Of a stretch of 7,604 nucleotides of DNA, positions 1 to 6,149 are shown piece by piece (position 1 is the first letter of the stretch; every line of letters begins with the position of its first letter). The translations under genes were made by a program, and so were the position numbers. Below the pieces are notes generated by a model. The model worked only from the letters and a program-made list of their open reading frames with translations, was not told where the DNA came from and searched no databases. This DNA is from SIG350 sp964520895 (GTDB lineage Bacteria; Bacillota; Clostridia; TANB77; SIG350): the NCBI GenBank assembly GCA_964520895.1, contig CAZFOR010000053.1:1-7604 (forward strand), given 5' to 3'.

Positions 1-39
1 TGCTACTAATGAGATTCCTCTTTTTTGTGTTATTCCCAT
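1..39 (-). CDS. Prepilin-like protein, N-terminal fragment (cut by window edge)
   Basis: Only the first 13 codons are inside the window, reading MGITQKRGISLVA from the ATG at 39-37. A very strong Shine-Dalgarno site, AAGGAGGAG (47-55 on the minus strand), lies 7 bases before the ATG, so this is a real start. The string RGISLVA matches the beginning of a prepilin-like leader common in Clostridia, where K/R-G-I-[ST]-L-[VI]-A is followed by a hydrophobic helix; in type IV prepilins cleavage occurs after the glycine. The helix and the rest of the protein lie outside the window, so the family call rests on few residues. The product would be an envelope-anchored or secreted pilin-like or adhesin protein. 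The gene is divergent from tcdA. Confidence 0.6.
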   Translation of the reverse strand, partial: MGITQKRGISLVA

Positions 40-210
40 AAAATTTCTCCTCCTTAAAATAATTTTATATATGTTTTGGTAATATTAATTACTACTTATA
101 ACCTAGTTAAATATTATTGTTTCCCTCCTTTTCCTGTGTTTTATTTTTAACACAACAAGTATATCAATATGTTTTTAAAAAATCTATATTTTCAAATCAA
201 GATATAAAAA

Positions 211-243
211 TGTAATATGCATGTAATATTTCCGTAATATTTT
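211..243 (+). promoter_or_regulatory. Three 11-bp-spaced direct repeats, candidate WalR (OmpR-family) binding site
   Basis: TGTAAT occurs at 211-216 and 222-227, and CGTAAT at 233-238; each is followed by AT, so the 8-mers are TGTAATAT, TGTAATAT and CGTAATAT with an exact 11-bp period. The first pair fits the known WalR/YycF consensus TGTWAH-N5-TGTWAH exactly. The array ends about 14 bases before the -35 element of tcdA, a usual place for an OmpR-family activator. It could also act on the divergent prepilin-like gene. The binding protein is inferred; the repeat itself is directly visible. Confidence 0.45.
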
Positions 244-254
244 GGCATTTTTTA

Positions 255-283
255 TTGATAATCTTACTAAGAAAATATATAAT
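255..283 (+). promoter_or_regulatory. SigA-type promoter of tcdA
   Basis: TTGATA at 255-260 and TATAAT at 278-283 are separated by 17 bases, which is near-perfect housekeeping spacing. Transcription would start near 290, giving a leader of about 23 bases with AAGGAG at 299-304, 8 bases before the tcdA ATG. The region is AT-rich, but the match of both boxes, the spacing and the position before a good ribosome binding site make chance unlikely. Confidence 0.75.
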
Positions 284-312
284 AAATATATAATTTTTAA
301 GGAGATAAATTT

Positions 313-1038
313 ATGTTAGAACAATTTGCTAGAACTTCACTATTAATAGGGAAGGAAAATGTAGAAAAATTAAATAAATCGAATGTTATGATATTTGGCA
401 TAGGTGGTGTTGGTTCTTTTGTTGTAGAAGGATTAGTTAGAGCTGGTATAGGTAACTTCATATTAATTGATCACGATGTAATATCTGTAAGTAATATAAA
501 TAGGCAAATACATTCAAATACTAATACTATTGGAAAATACAAAGTTGATGTTATGAAAAATAGAATATTAGAAATAAACCCTAATGCAAATGTAGAAGTA
601 TATAAAGAATTTTTCTTACCTGGAAATAATAATATTGTTTTTGATAATTCTATTTCATATATTGTTGATGCTATTGATACTGTAACTGCTAAAATAGAAT
701 TAGTGGTAATGGCAGATAAATTAAATATCCCTATAATTTCTAGTATGGGTACTGGTAATAAATTAGACCCTACGAAATTTGAAGTTACAGATATTTATAA
801 AACTAGTGTATGTCCTCTTGCAAAAGTAATGAGAAAAGAGTTAAGTAAAAGAAATATTGAGAAGCTTAAAGTAGTATATTCTAAGGAACAACCTATTAAT
901 ATAAACAATGCAGATATTGATACTTCTTTATTAGATAACGGAAAAGGCAAAAAACAAATACCTGGTAGTATTTCATTTGTGCCATCTGTTGCAGGCCTTA
1001 TAATATCTGGTGAAGTGATAAAAGACATAATATCTTAA
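313..1038 (+). CDS. tcdA: tRNA threonylcarbamoyladenosine dehydratase (TcdA/CsdL)
   Basis: This is a 241-residue E1-like enzyme of the ThiF/MoeB/HesA superfamily. TcdA uses ATP to dehydrate t6A at position 37 of ANN-decoding tRNAs to the cyclic form ct6A, in the cytoplasm. Visible motifs are the nucleotide-binding GIGGVGS (29-35), the acidic strand DHD (53-55), NINRQ (61-65), GKYKVD (74-79), DAIDTVTAK (119-127), SSMGTGNKLDPT (143-154) and the TcdA-typical stretch around CPLAKVMRKEL (167-177). The C-terminal GSISFVPSVAGL is also typical. There are no zinc-binding CxxC pairs, which argues against MoeB or ThiF. Length is close to the family norm of about 250. The start is supported by AAGGAG 8 bases upstream. 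It is monocistronic, with its own promoter and a terminator at 1068-1104. Confidence 0.93.
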   Translation: MLEQFARTSLLIGKENVEKLNKSNVMIFGIGGVGSFVVEGLVRAGIGNFILIDHDVISVSNINRQIHSNTNTIGKYKVDVMKNRILEINPNANVEVYKEFFLPGNNNIVFDNSISYIVDAIDTVTAKIELVVMADKLNIPIISSMGTGNKLDPTKFEVTDIYKTSVCPLAKVMRKELSKRNIEKLKVVYSKEQPININNADIDTSLLDNGKGKKQIPGSISFVPSVAGLIISGEVIKDIIS

Positions 1039-1067
1039 TGGTTAATTTATATAAATGTATTTATATG

Positions 1068-1104
1068 AAAAATGATGAAGTGTAAAATACTCTTCATCAT
1101 TTTT
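1068..1104. terminator. Bidirectional rho-independent terminator
   Basis: Arms AAAAATGATGAAG (1068-1080) and CTTCATCATTTTT (1092-1104) form a perfect 13-bp stem around an 11-base loop. Both strands end in a run of five T after the paired core. It lies between the stops of the convergent tcdA and the HD gene and can serve both. Confidence 0.9.
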
Positions 1105-1117
1105 ACTGATTTTATTA

Positions 1118-1615
1118 CTATTTAGGTAACTTGCTTTCTAATTCTTCAACTATTTCTTGTAATTCTTTTTCAAAACAAGTTCCTTTTGCAAGTTCAATAT
1201 ACCACTGTTTTGTTTCTTCAATGTATTTTCGTATAAATGCCTCTCCTGCTAAATTAGATTCTTCTAAATTATGTAGTCTATCTGCTAGTTTTACCATTTT
1301 AGCTATTTCATTTTCAGAAATTCTTTTAATGTAGTCTTCCATTATGTATCCATTTTCTTTTGTAACTAATTTAACTGCATATGCAATTTCACTATTTGAT
1401 ATATATATTAATTCTTCATACATTGTATCTGTATCTTCTAACAAATCATGAAAAAGTCCTGCTATTTGATATTTTTCATCATATCCTTTTTCTTTTAATT
1501 TATCTGCAACAGCAAACGGATGTAAATAATATGGTGTACCTTGCATTCTTGTTTGTGAGCCATGTTTTTCTACTACAAATTTTCTTAGTTCTTCAATGTT
1601 TAATTTAGTTTCCAT
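1118..1615 (-). CDS. RelA/SpoT-type HD-domain phosphohydrolase (small alarmone hydrolase-like)
   Basis: A 165-residue stand-alone HD domain of the kind found at the N-terminus of RelA/SpoT proteins and in MESH1. From this start the metal and catalytic set is complete: R23, H32 in GTPYYLHP, H56-D57 and E60-D61 in HDLLED, and D112 with N116 in KLADRLHNL. There is no synthetase or regulatory domain. A (p)ppGpp hydrolase activity is plausible by family; hydrolysis of other nucleotides, such as NADPH in MESH1, is also possible. The longest frame starts at ATG 1627, but its AAAGG abuts the codon, whereas ATG 1615 has AAGGA 11 bases upstream, so I prefer 1615. Either start overlaps the end of the CPBP gene, indicating translational coupling. 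The stop is TAG, followed by the shared terminator. Confidence 0.82.
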   Translation of the reverse strand: METKLNIEELRKFVVEKHGSQTRMQGTPYYLHPFAVADKLKEKGYDEKYQIAGLFHDLLEDTDTMYEELIYISNSEIAYAVKLVTKENGYIMEDYIKRISENEIAKMVKLADRLHNLEESNLAGEAFIRKYIEETKQWYIELAKGTCFEKELQEIVEELESKLPK

Positions 1616-2540
1616 TAGTTGTTTCATCCTTTCTTATTTCAAATATGTCTTGTTTATCGTTAGCCATTTTACTAGTTAGTATAATACAAATTATACCTGT
1701 GATTATTATTCCAATACCACCAATTAAGCCTGTTGGTAATGGTCCAATAAATGGATTTGCTTTATCTGTAAAAACAAAGAATGTACTAATTGCTACCAAA
1801 CCATTTAAACTACCATGTGTAATTGCTGCTGGTAATACACTTTTTGATTTAATTGTAATATATGATGAAAATGCTCCAAAAAGTATACAAAATATTGTCA
1901 TTGCAATTATTCCGCCAAGTGGCCATAATGTATATCCTACACCATAATTATGTCCCATTATTATAAATGGTGCATGCCATAGTCCCCATATAATACCACT
2001 TATTAATATACTACTTACATATGAATAATGCTCAGTAAGTTTTGGAAGCAAATATCCTCTCCAACCTAGTTCTTCCCCTAAACAAGGTATTAAATTAAGT
2101 AATGGAGCCAAAAATATTGCAACTAATGTTTCAATTATCGCTATTGTTCTTAACTTTTCAAAACTCATTTCAACACCCACATTTTGATATTGTTGTAACA
2201 TACTTGTCATACCACCATCAAAGCTTTGTGGAAATATACAAAAATATATTACAGCTCCTAAGATAATTAATATTGAAGGTAAAAACCATGCTAATAAATA
2301 ATACTTGATATTCTTTTTGTTACCTTTTAAATTAGGTCTTAATCCCAAATTTTTAAATCCTTCTTTTGTAACCAACCTTGTTATAATTGAACATATTGCT
2401 GGAAATAGCATACATATTGCCATAACACCAGTAACAATAAGAGGATTTAAGTCGTAATGATTATTAGCATATATAAGTCCAAATCCTATAACCCATGTTG
2501 AAACAAATGTTGTAACTAAAAATATCCCTAATCTTTTCAT
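1605..2540 (-). CDS. CPBP-family intramembrane glutamic/metalloprotease (CAAX/Abi type)
   Basis: A 311-residue polytopic membrane protein with about eight hydrophobic helices (roughly 5-25, 33-55, 79-103, 130-150, 172-192, 205-226, 232-258, 265-291). It carries all three family motifs: EELGWR (156-161; E156, E157 and R161), the histidine in GLWHAPF (H189) and a second histidine in THGSLNG (H242). CPBP proteins are membrane-embedded proteases related to Rce1; bacterial members act in bacteriocin self-immunity, sensor maturation or anchoring of surface proteins, and this one's substrate cannot be told. The charged C-terminal tail (about 291-311) is likely cytoplasmic. AAGGA (2548-2552) lies 7 bases before the ATG. 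Its 3' end overlaps the HD-hydrolase gene, so the two form a unit. Confidence 0.9.
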   Translation of the reverse strand: MKRLGIFLVTTFVSTWVIGFGLIYANNHYDLNPLIVTGVMAICMLFPAICSIITRLVTKEGFKNLGLRPNLKGNKKNIKYYLLAWFLPSILIILGAVIYFCIFPQSFDGGMTSMLQQYQNVGVEMSFEKLRTIAIIETLVAIFLAPLLNLIPCLGEELGWRGYLLPKLTEHYSYVSSILISGIIWGLWHAPFIIMGHNYGVGYTLWPLGGIIAMTIFCILFGAFSSYITIKSKSVLPAAITHGSLNGLVAISTFFVFTDKANPFIGPLPTGLIGGIGIIITGIICIILTSKMANDKQDIFEIRKDETTNGN

Positions 2541-2574
2541 AATTACATCCTTCTTTCTAATAAAATATTATATT

Positions 2575-2601
2575 ATTATATTACCATTAATTACTTATCA
2601 A
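2575..2601 (-). promoter_or_regulatory. Possible promoter of the CPBP-HD unit
   Basis: On the minus strand TTGATA (2601-2596) and TATAAT (2580-2575) both match consensus but are only 15 bases apart. A TATAAT-like repeat follows further downstream, so the true -10 is uncertain. The 116-base gap between the amidase stop and the CPBP start otherwise holds no gene and no clear terminator. This is weak in such AT-rich DNA. Confidence 0.35.
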
Positions 2602-2656
2602 GTATATATTTAATAAACAAGTTTTTCAATATTATTTAAAAAACATTCTAGTATTT

Positions 2657-3139
2657 TTAATATCTTAAGCCATTTATATGCAAATATCTAATATTTTTAA
2701 ATGTATATTCTATTACAGGTTTATAGTCTGCATCATTTGTATGTGATGCAACTAATATATTGTTATTTATGTTTTGTACAACTATTAATGAATGAGTAAA
2801 TTCAATATTATCAAAAGATAATTGTATTATATCACCTTCTAATATCTCATTACTTTTTACTTTCGTTGCATATGGACCTTCCTTTTTGTTATTTATTAAA
2901 AAATTATATAAATATTTTGCACCTGTCCATGATGGTGATTTATCATTTGCATTTCTATAATACCAACCATATATATCATAGTAGTTCATTATTTTACTTC
3001 CTTCAAAAATACATTGTGATATATAGTTTGTACAATCTCCTCCAATATCATCATAATTATAATATTTAGGATTTCTAGAATATGCCCATATATGAGCATA
3101 TTTAACCGCTTCTTGTCTGTTATATTCCTTTACTTTCAT
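2657..3139 (-). CDS. Amidase_6-family cysteine amidase / peptidoglycan hydrolase-like protein
   Basis: A 160-residue protein made of a single putative amidase domain (Pfam Amidase_6 type, a papain-like fold related to CHAP and NlpC/P60). The start YNRQEAVKYAHIWAYSRN (6-23), GGDCTNYISQC (33-43) with the likely nucleophile C36, the aromatic block GWYYRN (58-63) with PSWTG (69-73), and FTHSLIV (114-120) with the likely H116 are typical of the family. Known relatives are mostly secreted domains near other wall-active modules; this one has no signal peptide and no extra domain, so it is either cytoplasmic or exported by an unseen route. Substrate is unknown. The RBS GAGGTG (3148-3153) is 8 bases from the ATG but lies inside a strong hairpin (see 3145-3182). 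Confidence 0.83.
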   Translation of the reverse strand: MKVKEYNRQEAVKYAHIWAYSRNPKYYNYDDIGGDCTNYISQCIFEGSKIMNYYDIYGWYYRNANDKSPSWTGAKYLYNFLINNKKEGPYATKVKSNEILEGDIIQLSFDNIEFTHSLIVVQNINNNILVASHTNDADYKPVIEYTFKNIRYLHINGLRY

Positions 3140-3144
3140 ATAAA

Positions 3145-3182
3145 ATACACCTCATAATAACTATATGTATTACAAGGTGTAT
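3145..3182 (-). promoter_or_regulatory. 15-bp hairpin burying the amidase ribosome binding site
   Basis: Read on the minus strand, AUACACCUUGUAAUA (3182-3168) pairs along its full length with UAUUAUGAGGUGUAU (3159-3145), two of the 15 pairs being G-U, around an 8-base loop. The right arm contains GAGGUG, the Shine-Dalgarno site of the amidase, so the folded leader would hide it. A short UAUUUUAU follows, so weak intrinsic termination after the PAP2-DgkA gene is an alternative role. The outer 8 bp also form an inverted repeat in DNA (ATACACCT / AGGTGTAT) that a repressor could bind. Confidence 0.65.
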
Positions 3183-3196
3183 GTGTAACTTCTTTT

Positions 3197-4219
3197 TTAA
3201 TTTAAGTATATAATAAATTTAGGTATAAATATTATCATTCCTATTATTGCTGCTGATATTGCAAATACTAACACAGCTCCAGCTGATACATCTTTTGCAA
3301 GTTTAGCTTTTTCGTTTTTATTTGGCATTACCATATCTACTACTGTTTCAATTGCTGTATTAATTAATTCACTTCCTATAACAATACCAAAAAGCAATAT
3401 ACAAATAATCCATTCAAAAATACTAATTTGTAATAATATTCCAAACATTATTACTAAAATCATGATTAATACATGTATCTTCATATTTCTTTCTGATTTA
3501 AAAGATGATATTAAACCTTGTATTGCATATTTAAAACTATTTGCAATTTTCTTAGTTTTAACTTTGATTATTCTTTTATCTTTAGTACTTATAATATTAT
3601 CACCTTCTTTATCAAAAACAAATATTTCAGCAATAGTAACAAATACAATTAAATATGCAATAGATAATAGGAAACCACCTAAAACATCACTTGCATAATG
3701 AACACCTAGATATATTCTACTAAATCCAATTGATACAATTGTCATTGATAATACTGTTATACTTAACCATTTTGCATAATTATTCTTTACTAATTTATAT
3801 ATTAAATAAATTATATATCCATAAAACGCCATACCTACCATTGAATGTCCTGATGGAAAACTATATCCAGTTACATCCATTATTCTAAATCCAACTGGTC
3901 TAGTTCTTTCAACAATGTTTTTTAATATAAAATTAAGTCCTGCTATAGTTATTAAATTAACAAATATTGATATTCCTATTTTTTCATTTTTACATACAAA
4001 TAATGAAATTAATACTACTGTAAGTAAAATAATTTCTCCACCTATATTTGTTATTACTTTAATTATTTTTGTAAATGTATCCGTAATAAAATATTTTGAT
4101 ATAAAATTGTATATTACTGTATCTATTAATAACACTTCATTTTTAAATACATTTTGTAATATAATTAGAAAACCTATTAGTCCAATAAGTAGTATAATCC
4201 ATTTAATAACTTTTTTCAT
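3197..4219 (-). CDS. Fusion of PAP2 lipid phosphatase and DgkA-type (undecaprenol/diacylglycerol) kinase
   Basis: A 340-residue integral membrane protein with two enzyme domains. Residues about 1-205 are a PAP2 phosphatase with all three motifs: K100-x6-R107-P108 (KNIVERTRP), PSGH (122-125) and SR-x5-H-x3-D (S167, R168, H174, D178). After a basic linker (about 204-226), residues about 227-340 form a DgkA domain with SERNMKIH (242-249) and the signature ELINTAIETVVD (284-295), then three helices in total. Gram-positive stand-alone DgkA proteins are mainly undecaprenol kinases. If the PAP2 half removes phosphate from undecaprenyl pyrophosphate, both halves would yield undecaprenyl phosphate, the carrier for wall synthesis; this is inference. 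The best RBS, AGAAAGG (4231-4237), is 11 bases from the ATG. The gene lies 23 bases after the YgjP gene, so they are likely co-transcribed. Confidence 0.92.
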   Translation of the reverse strand: MKKVIKWIILLIGLIGFLIILQNVFKNEVLLIDTVIYNFISKYFITDTFTKIIKVITNIGGEIILLTVVLISLFVCKNEKIGISIFVNLITIAGLNFILKNIVERTRPVGFRIMDVTGYSFPSGHSMVGMAFYGYIIYLIYKLVKNNYAKWLSITVLSMTIVSIGFSRIYLGVHYASDVLGGFLLSIAYLIVFVTIAEIFVFDKEGDNIISTKDKRIIKVKTKKIANSFKYAIQGLISSFKSERNMKIHVLIMILVIMFGILLQISIFEWIICILLFGIVIGSELINTAIETVVDMVMPNKNEKAKLAKDVSAGAVLVFAISAAIIGMIIFIPKFIIYLN

Positions 4220-4242
4220 ATTTCATTTTACCTTTCTTTATT

Positions 4243-4980
4243 TTATATAATAATTAATTTACTATTAGTTTTTAGCCATTTATCTATTTCTTTATAATTT
4301 GATATATATGATTTTACTAAATCATAAAATTCTTTATTATGTCCGTCATGTACAATATGGCATAATTCATGAACTATAATTGCATCTACTTTATCAATTG
4401 GTAGCATTACAAGTCTAAGATTAAAAAACAATTCTTTTGTTTTTGGTTTACAACTTCCAAATCTTGTAGTTGCATCAGTAATTCTAAATGATTTATATTG
4501 TATGTTTGTAATTTTACTCCAATATTGTAATCTATCTTGTATTAATACTAATGTATTGTTCTTAAAAAGTTTTTTTACCAACCTATCAATTGCTTTTTTC
4601 CTTATATCTTCATCTATATTATTAGGAACAATTATATTTAATTGTTTATTCTCATTTTCAATAAATATTTGTAATCTATTTTTGTCTACAGTATTTATTA
4701 CAATAGTATATTCCTCACCGTTGTATAAAATCTTTTCACCTGTATACCAGTGTTTTATATTTGTATTTTCTAATGATAAAATTTCAATGTATTGGTTATA
4801 TATATCTTGCTCATTTTGTTTAATTAATTTTAACACTCTTTTATATGAAAATAAATATGGTTTATTTATTTTTAATACATTGCCAACAAAATATATTTTA
4901 ATCTGATTTGATCTTTTATAACTTCTTATCATTATTCTTATTTTTTTATCTTTTATTTGTATATATTCTTCAGTTTTCAT
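4243..4980 (-). CDS. YgjP-like zinc metallopeptidase domain protein (DUF45, M48-related)
   Basis: A 245-residue soluble protein. The C-terminal part carries HELCH (204-208) and H214 in GHNKEFY, giving the HExxH-x5-H zinc site of the YgjP/DUF45 family. TTRFGSC (171-177) is the family's TRWGSC block, and WYTGEKILYNGEEY (78-91) is the N-terminal block normally written GexlxyxG. Family members are predicted metallopeptidases; a nucleotide pyrophosphatase activity has been reported for E. coli YgjP, and archaeal and bacterial relatives often sit beside restriction genes, which is not the case here. No signal peptide or membrane helix is seen. AAGGG (4987-4991) is 6 bases from the ATG. It sits between the GNAT gene (42-base gap) and the PAP2-DgkA gene. 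Confidence 0.88.
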   Translation of the reverse strand: MKTEEYIQIKDKKIRIMIRSYKRSNQIKIYFVGNVLKINKPYLFSYKRVLKLIKQNEQDIYNQYIEILSLENTNIKHWYTGEKILYNGEEYTIVINTVDKNRLQIFIENENKQLNIIVPNNIDEDIRKKAIDRLVKKLFKNNTLVLIQDRLQYWSKITNIQYKSFRITDATTRFGSCKPKTKELFFNLRLVMLPIDKVDAIIVHELCHIVHDGHNKEFYDLVKSYISNYKEIDKWLKTNSKLIII

Positions 4981-5022
4981 TATTTTCCCTTTATTATAAT
5001 TTTATTACTACTACTTTCAATT

Positions 5023-5517
5023 CTATATTTCTAGCAAATAAATACTTCTTATATACTCTCCAAAATTAGTAGTTTTTGCAAGTTTAGCTCCTGTATTTTC
5101 AATAGCTTTAATCGATGGTAAATTCTCAGGATGAACTATCATAAAAACATATTCATATTTCATTTCTTTAGCTTTACTTATTAATAGCGATTCCAACTCT
5201 TTTATAATACCTCTATTTCTATATTCTTTTAAAATCAAATACCCACCTAACTTAAGAAGTCTTTCAGATTTTAAATTCAAAATATCTTTTACATCATCTA
5301 TATATATTTTATCAACATATAATTGTGCTGTAACAATAAGTTTATCATTATCATATGCACCATATGCTATTATCTTATTCTCATCAAGCATATTATTTAT
5401 TTTTTCTTCACTAAAAGGAATAAAAAACTCTTTCCTTTCTAATTCATTTATTACTTGGTTTATTAATGATTTCAAATCATCTTTCTCTTCTTTAGATATT
5501 TTTTTATACTTTATCAT
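5023..5517 (-). CDS. GNAT-family N-acetyltransferase
   Basis: A 164-residue protein with the GNAT fold. The acetyl-CoA pyrophosphate loop is seen as LGGYLILKEYRNRGII (90-105), with R100-x-x-G103; the final position of the loop is I rather than the usual G or A. The motif-B region HPENLPSIKAIENTGAKL (129-146) is typical, N132 and the I-E-N-T-G stretch marking the helix that precedes the last strands. The substrate cannot be told from sequence. The Shine-Dalgarno signal is poor: only AGAGAAUAG-like sequence lies upstream, 11 bases after the stop of the YgjV-family gene. Translation probably depends on reinitiation from that gene. No membrane segment is present. Confidence 0.86.
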   Translation of the reverse strand: MIKYKKISKEEKDDLKSLINQVINELERKEFFIPFSEEKINNMLDENKIIAYGAYDNDKLIVTAQLYVDKIYIDDVKDILNLKSERLLKLGGYLILKEYRNRGIIKELESLLISKAKEMKYEYVFMIVHPENLPSIKAIENTGAKLAKTTNFGEYIRSIYLLEI

Positions 5518-5528
5518 TTTAAATTTTT

Positions 5529-6026
5529 CTATTCTCTTATTTCCTTAAATCTTATGATATTAATAAATGAAATACATATTATAATTAAATCCATTGTAAA
5601 CATTGGATATGATTTAATTGTAAAATCGTATATTGACCATAATATTAAATTTATTATTAATGCAATTCTCATTTTTTGAGCAGTTTTAAATTTATACATT
5701 AATATTGTATATTCTATTGAAGCAATTATAGGAAGTAACCCTATAATTCCTTTGTTGTTTACATATATTCCTATTATAATTACAAATAAACAAAATAATA
5801 TCATCATCTTTTTATCAAACTTATTTTTAACTTGTAACATATTTCTTATTGAAGTAAATACATTTGTTATTACACCTGAAAAGCTAAATAAAAATACGTT
5901 AGCAATAGCATTTAACATTGAATCAACTATTTGCCAAAATATCATTTTATTTTTACTTTTATTAAATGTAGAATATGCTAATGTTATTGCTGCTAAAAAA
6001 GAAAATACTTGTCCTATTACTATCAT
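5529..6026 (-). CDS. YgjV-family inner membrane protein
   Basis: A 165-residue membrane protein with about five or six short hydrophobic helices. The N-terminal pattern GQVFSFLAAI...YSTFNKSK, the middle NAIANVFLFSFSG and SIRNML (59-64), and a compact six-helix layout match the YgjV (Imp-YgjV) family, whose function is unknown. The frame is open 16 codons further upstream, to an ATG at 6074, but ATG 6026 has AAGGA (6033-6037) 6 bases away, while the upstream codons fall inside the repeat at 6049-6082. I therefore place the start at 6026. It is the first gene of the run that continues into the GNAT gene, 11 bases away. Confidence 0.75.
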   Translation of the reverse strand: MIVIGQVFSFLAAITLAYSTFNKSKNKMIFWQIVDSMLNAIANVFLFSFSGVITNVFTSIRNMLQVKNKFDKKMMILFCLFVIIIGIYVNNKGIIGLLPIIASIEYTILMYKFKTAQKMRIALIINLILWSIYDFTIKSYPMFTMDLIIICISFINIIRFKEIRE

Positions 6027-6048
6027 ATTTAGTCCTTTCGTTATTATT

Positions 6049-6082
6049 ACTTTAACTGTAATACTGTTACGCACTCAATGTG
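6049..6082 (+). repeat. Dispersed structured repeat, copy 1
   Basis: This stretch aligns without gaps to 7571-7604: 24 of 34 bases agree and nine of the ten differences are transitions. The core TACGCAYTCAAYGTG is best conserved. Within it TGTAAT (6057-6062) pairs with GTTACG (6066-6071) around a 3-base loop, using two U-G wobbles that exist only in plus-strand RNA. It continues into the hairpins at 6085-6136, which are probably part of the same element. Confidence 0.6.
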
Positions 6083-6084
6083 TG

Positions 6085-6114
6085 CTACATAGTGACAATT
6101 CATGTAGTTTTTTT
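6085..6114 (+). terminator. Rho-independent terminator-like hairpin at the end of repeat copy 1
   Basis: CTACAT (6085-6090) pairs with ATGTAG (6102-6107) around an 11-base loop and is followed directly by seven T (6108-6114) on the plus strand. No plus-strand gene lies upstream, so it would end a plus-strand transcript of the repeat itself. The minus strand has no T run here. The stem is short, so strength is moderate. Confidence 0.55.
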
Positions 6115-6116
6115 GC

Positions 6117-6135
6117 CCTACAAATTAAGTGTAGG
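6117..6135 (+). repeat. Second hairpin of the repeat element
   Basis: CCTACA (6117-6122) pairs with TGTAGG (6130-6135) around a 7-base loop. Its left arm also matches the right arm of the preceding hairpin (TGTAG 6103-6107 with CTACA 6118-6122), so the two hairpins can exchange partners. Confidence 0.5.
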
Positions 6136-6149
6136 CTATAAGTAAAATA

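Noticed and set aside
121..130. Strong Shine-Dalgarno-like AAGGAGGGAA on the minus strand
   Set aside because: No ATG, GTG or TTG start with an open frame follows at a usable distance; it may be a relic.
135..154. 6-bp hairpin TGTGTT / AACACA in the left intergenic region
   Set aside because: Short, AT-rich, with no T run or conserved riboswitch features.
1616..1627. ATG at 1627 as the start of the HD gene
   Set aside because: Its AAAGG touches the start codon; ATG 1615 has a usable spacer. Not fully excluded.
1645..1947. Plus-strand open frame opposite the CPBP gene, and similar antisense frames elsewhere
   Set aside because: They lie opposite well-supported genes, have no ribosome binding site or recognisable domain, and arise from the AT-rich composition.
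4993..5020. Minus-strand TTGAAA and TATAAT with 16-base spacing before the YgjP-like gene
   Set aside because: Transcription would start on or inside the Shine-Dalgarno site, leaving almost no leader; more likely chance in AT-rich sequence.
6027..6074. Longer start for the YgjV-family gene at ATG 6074
   Set aside because: No good ribosome binding site, the extra codons lie in the repeat, and AAGGA fits ATG 6026.
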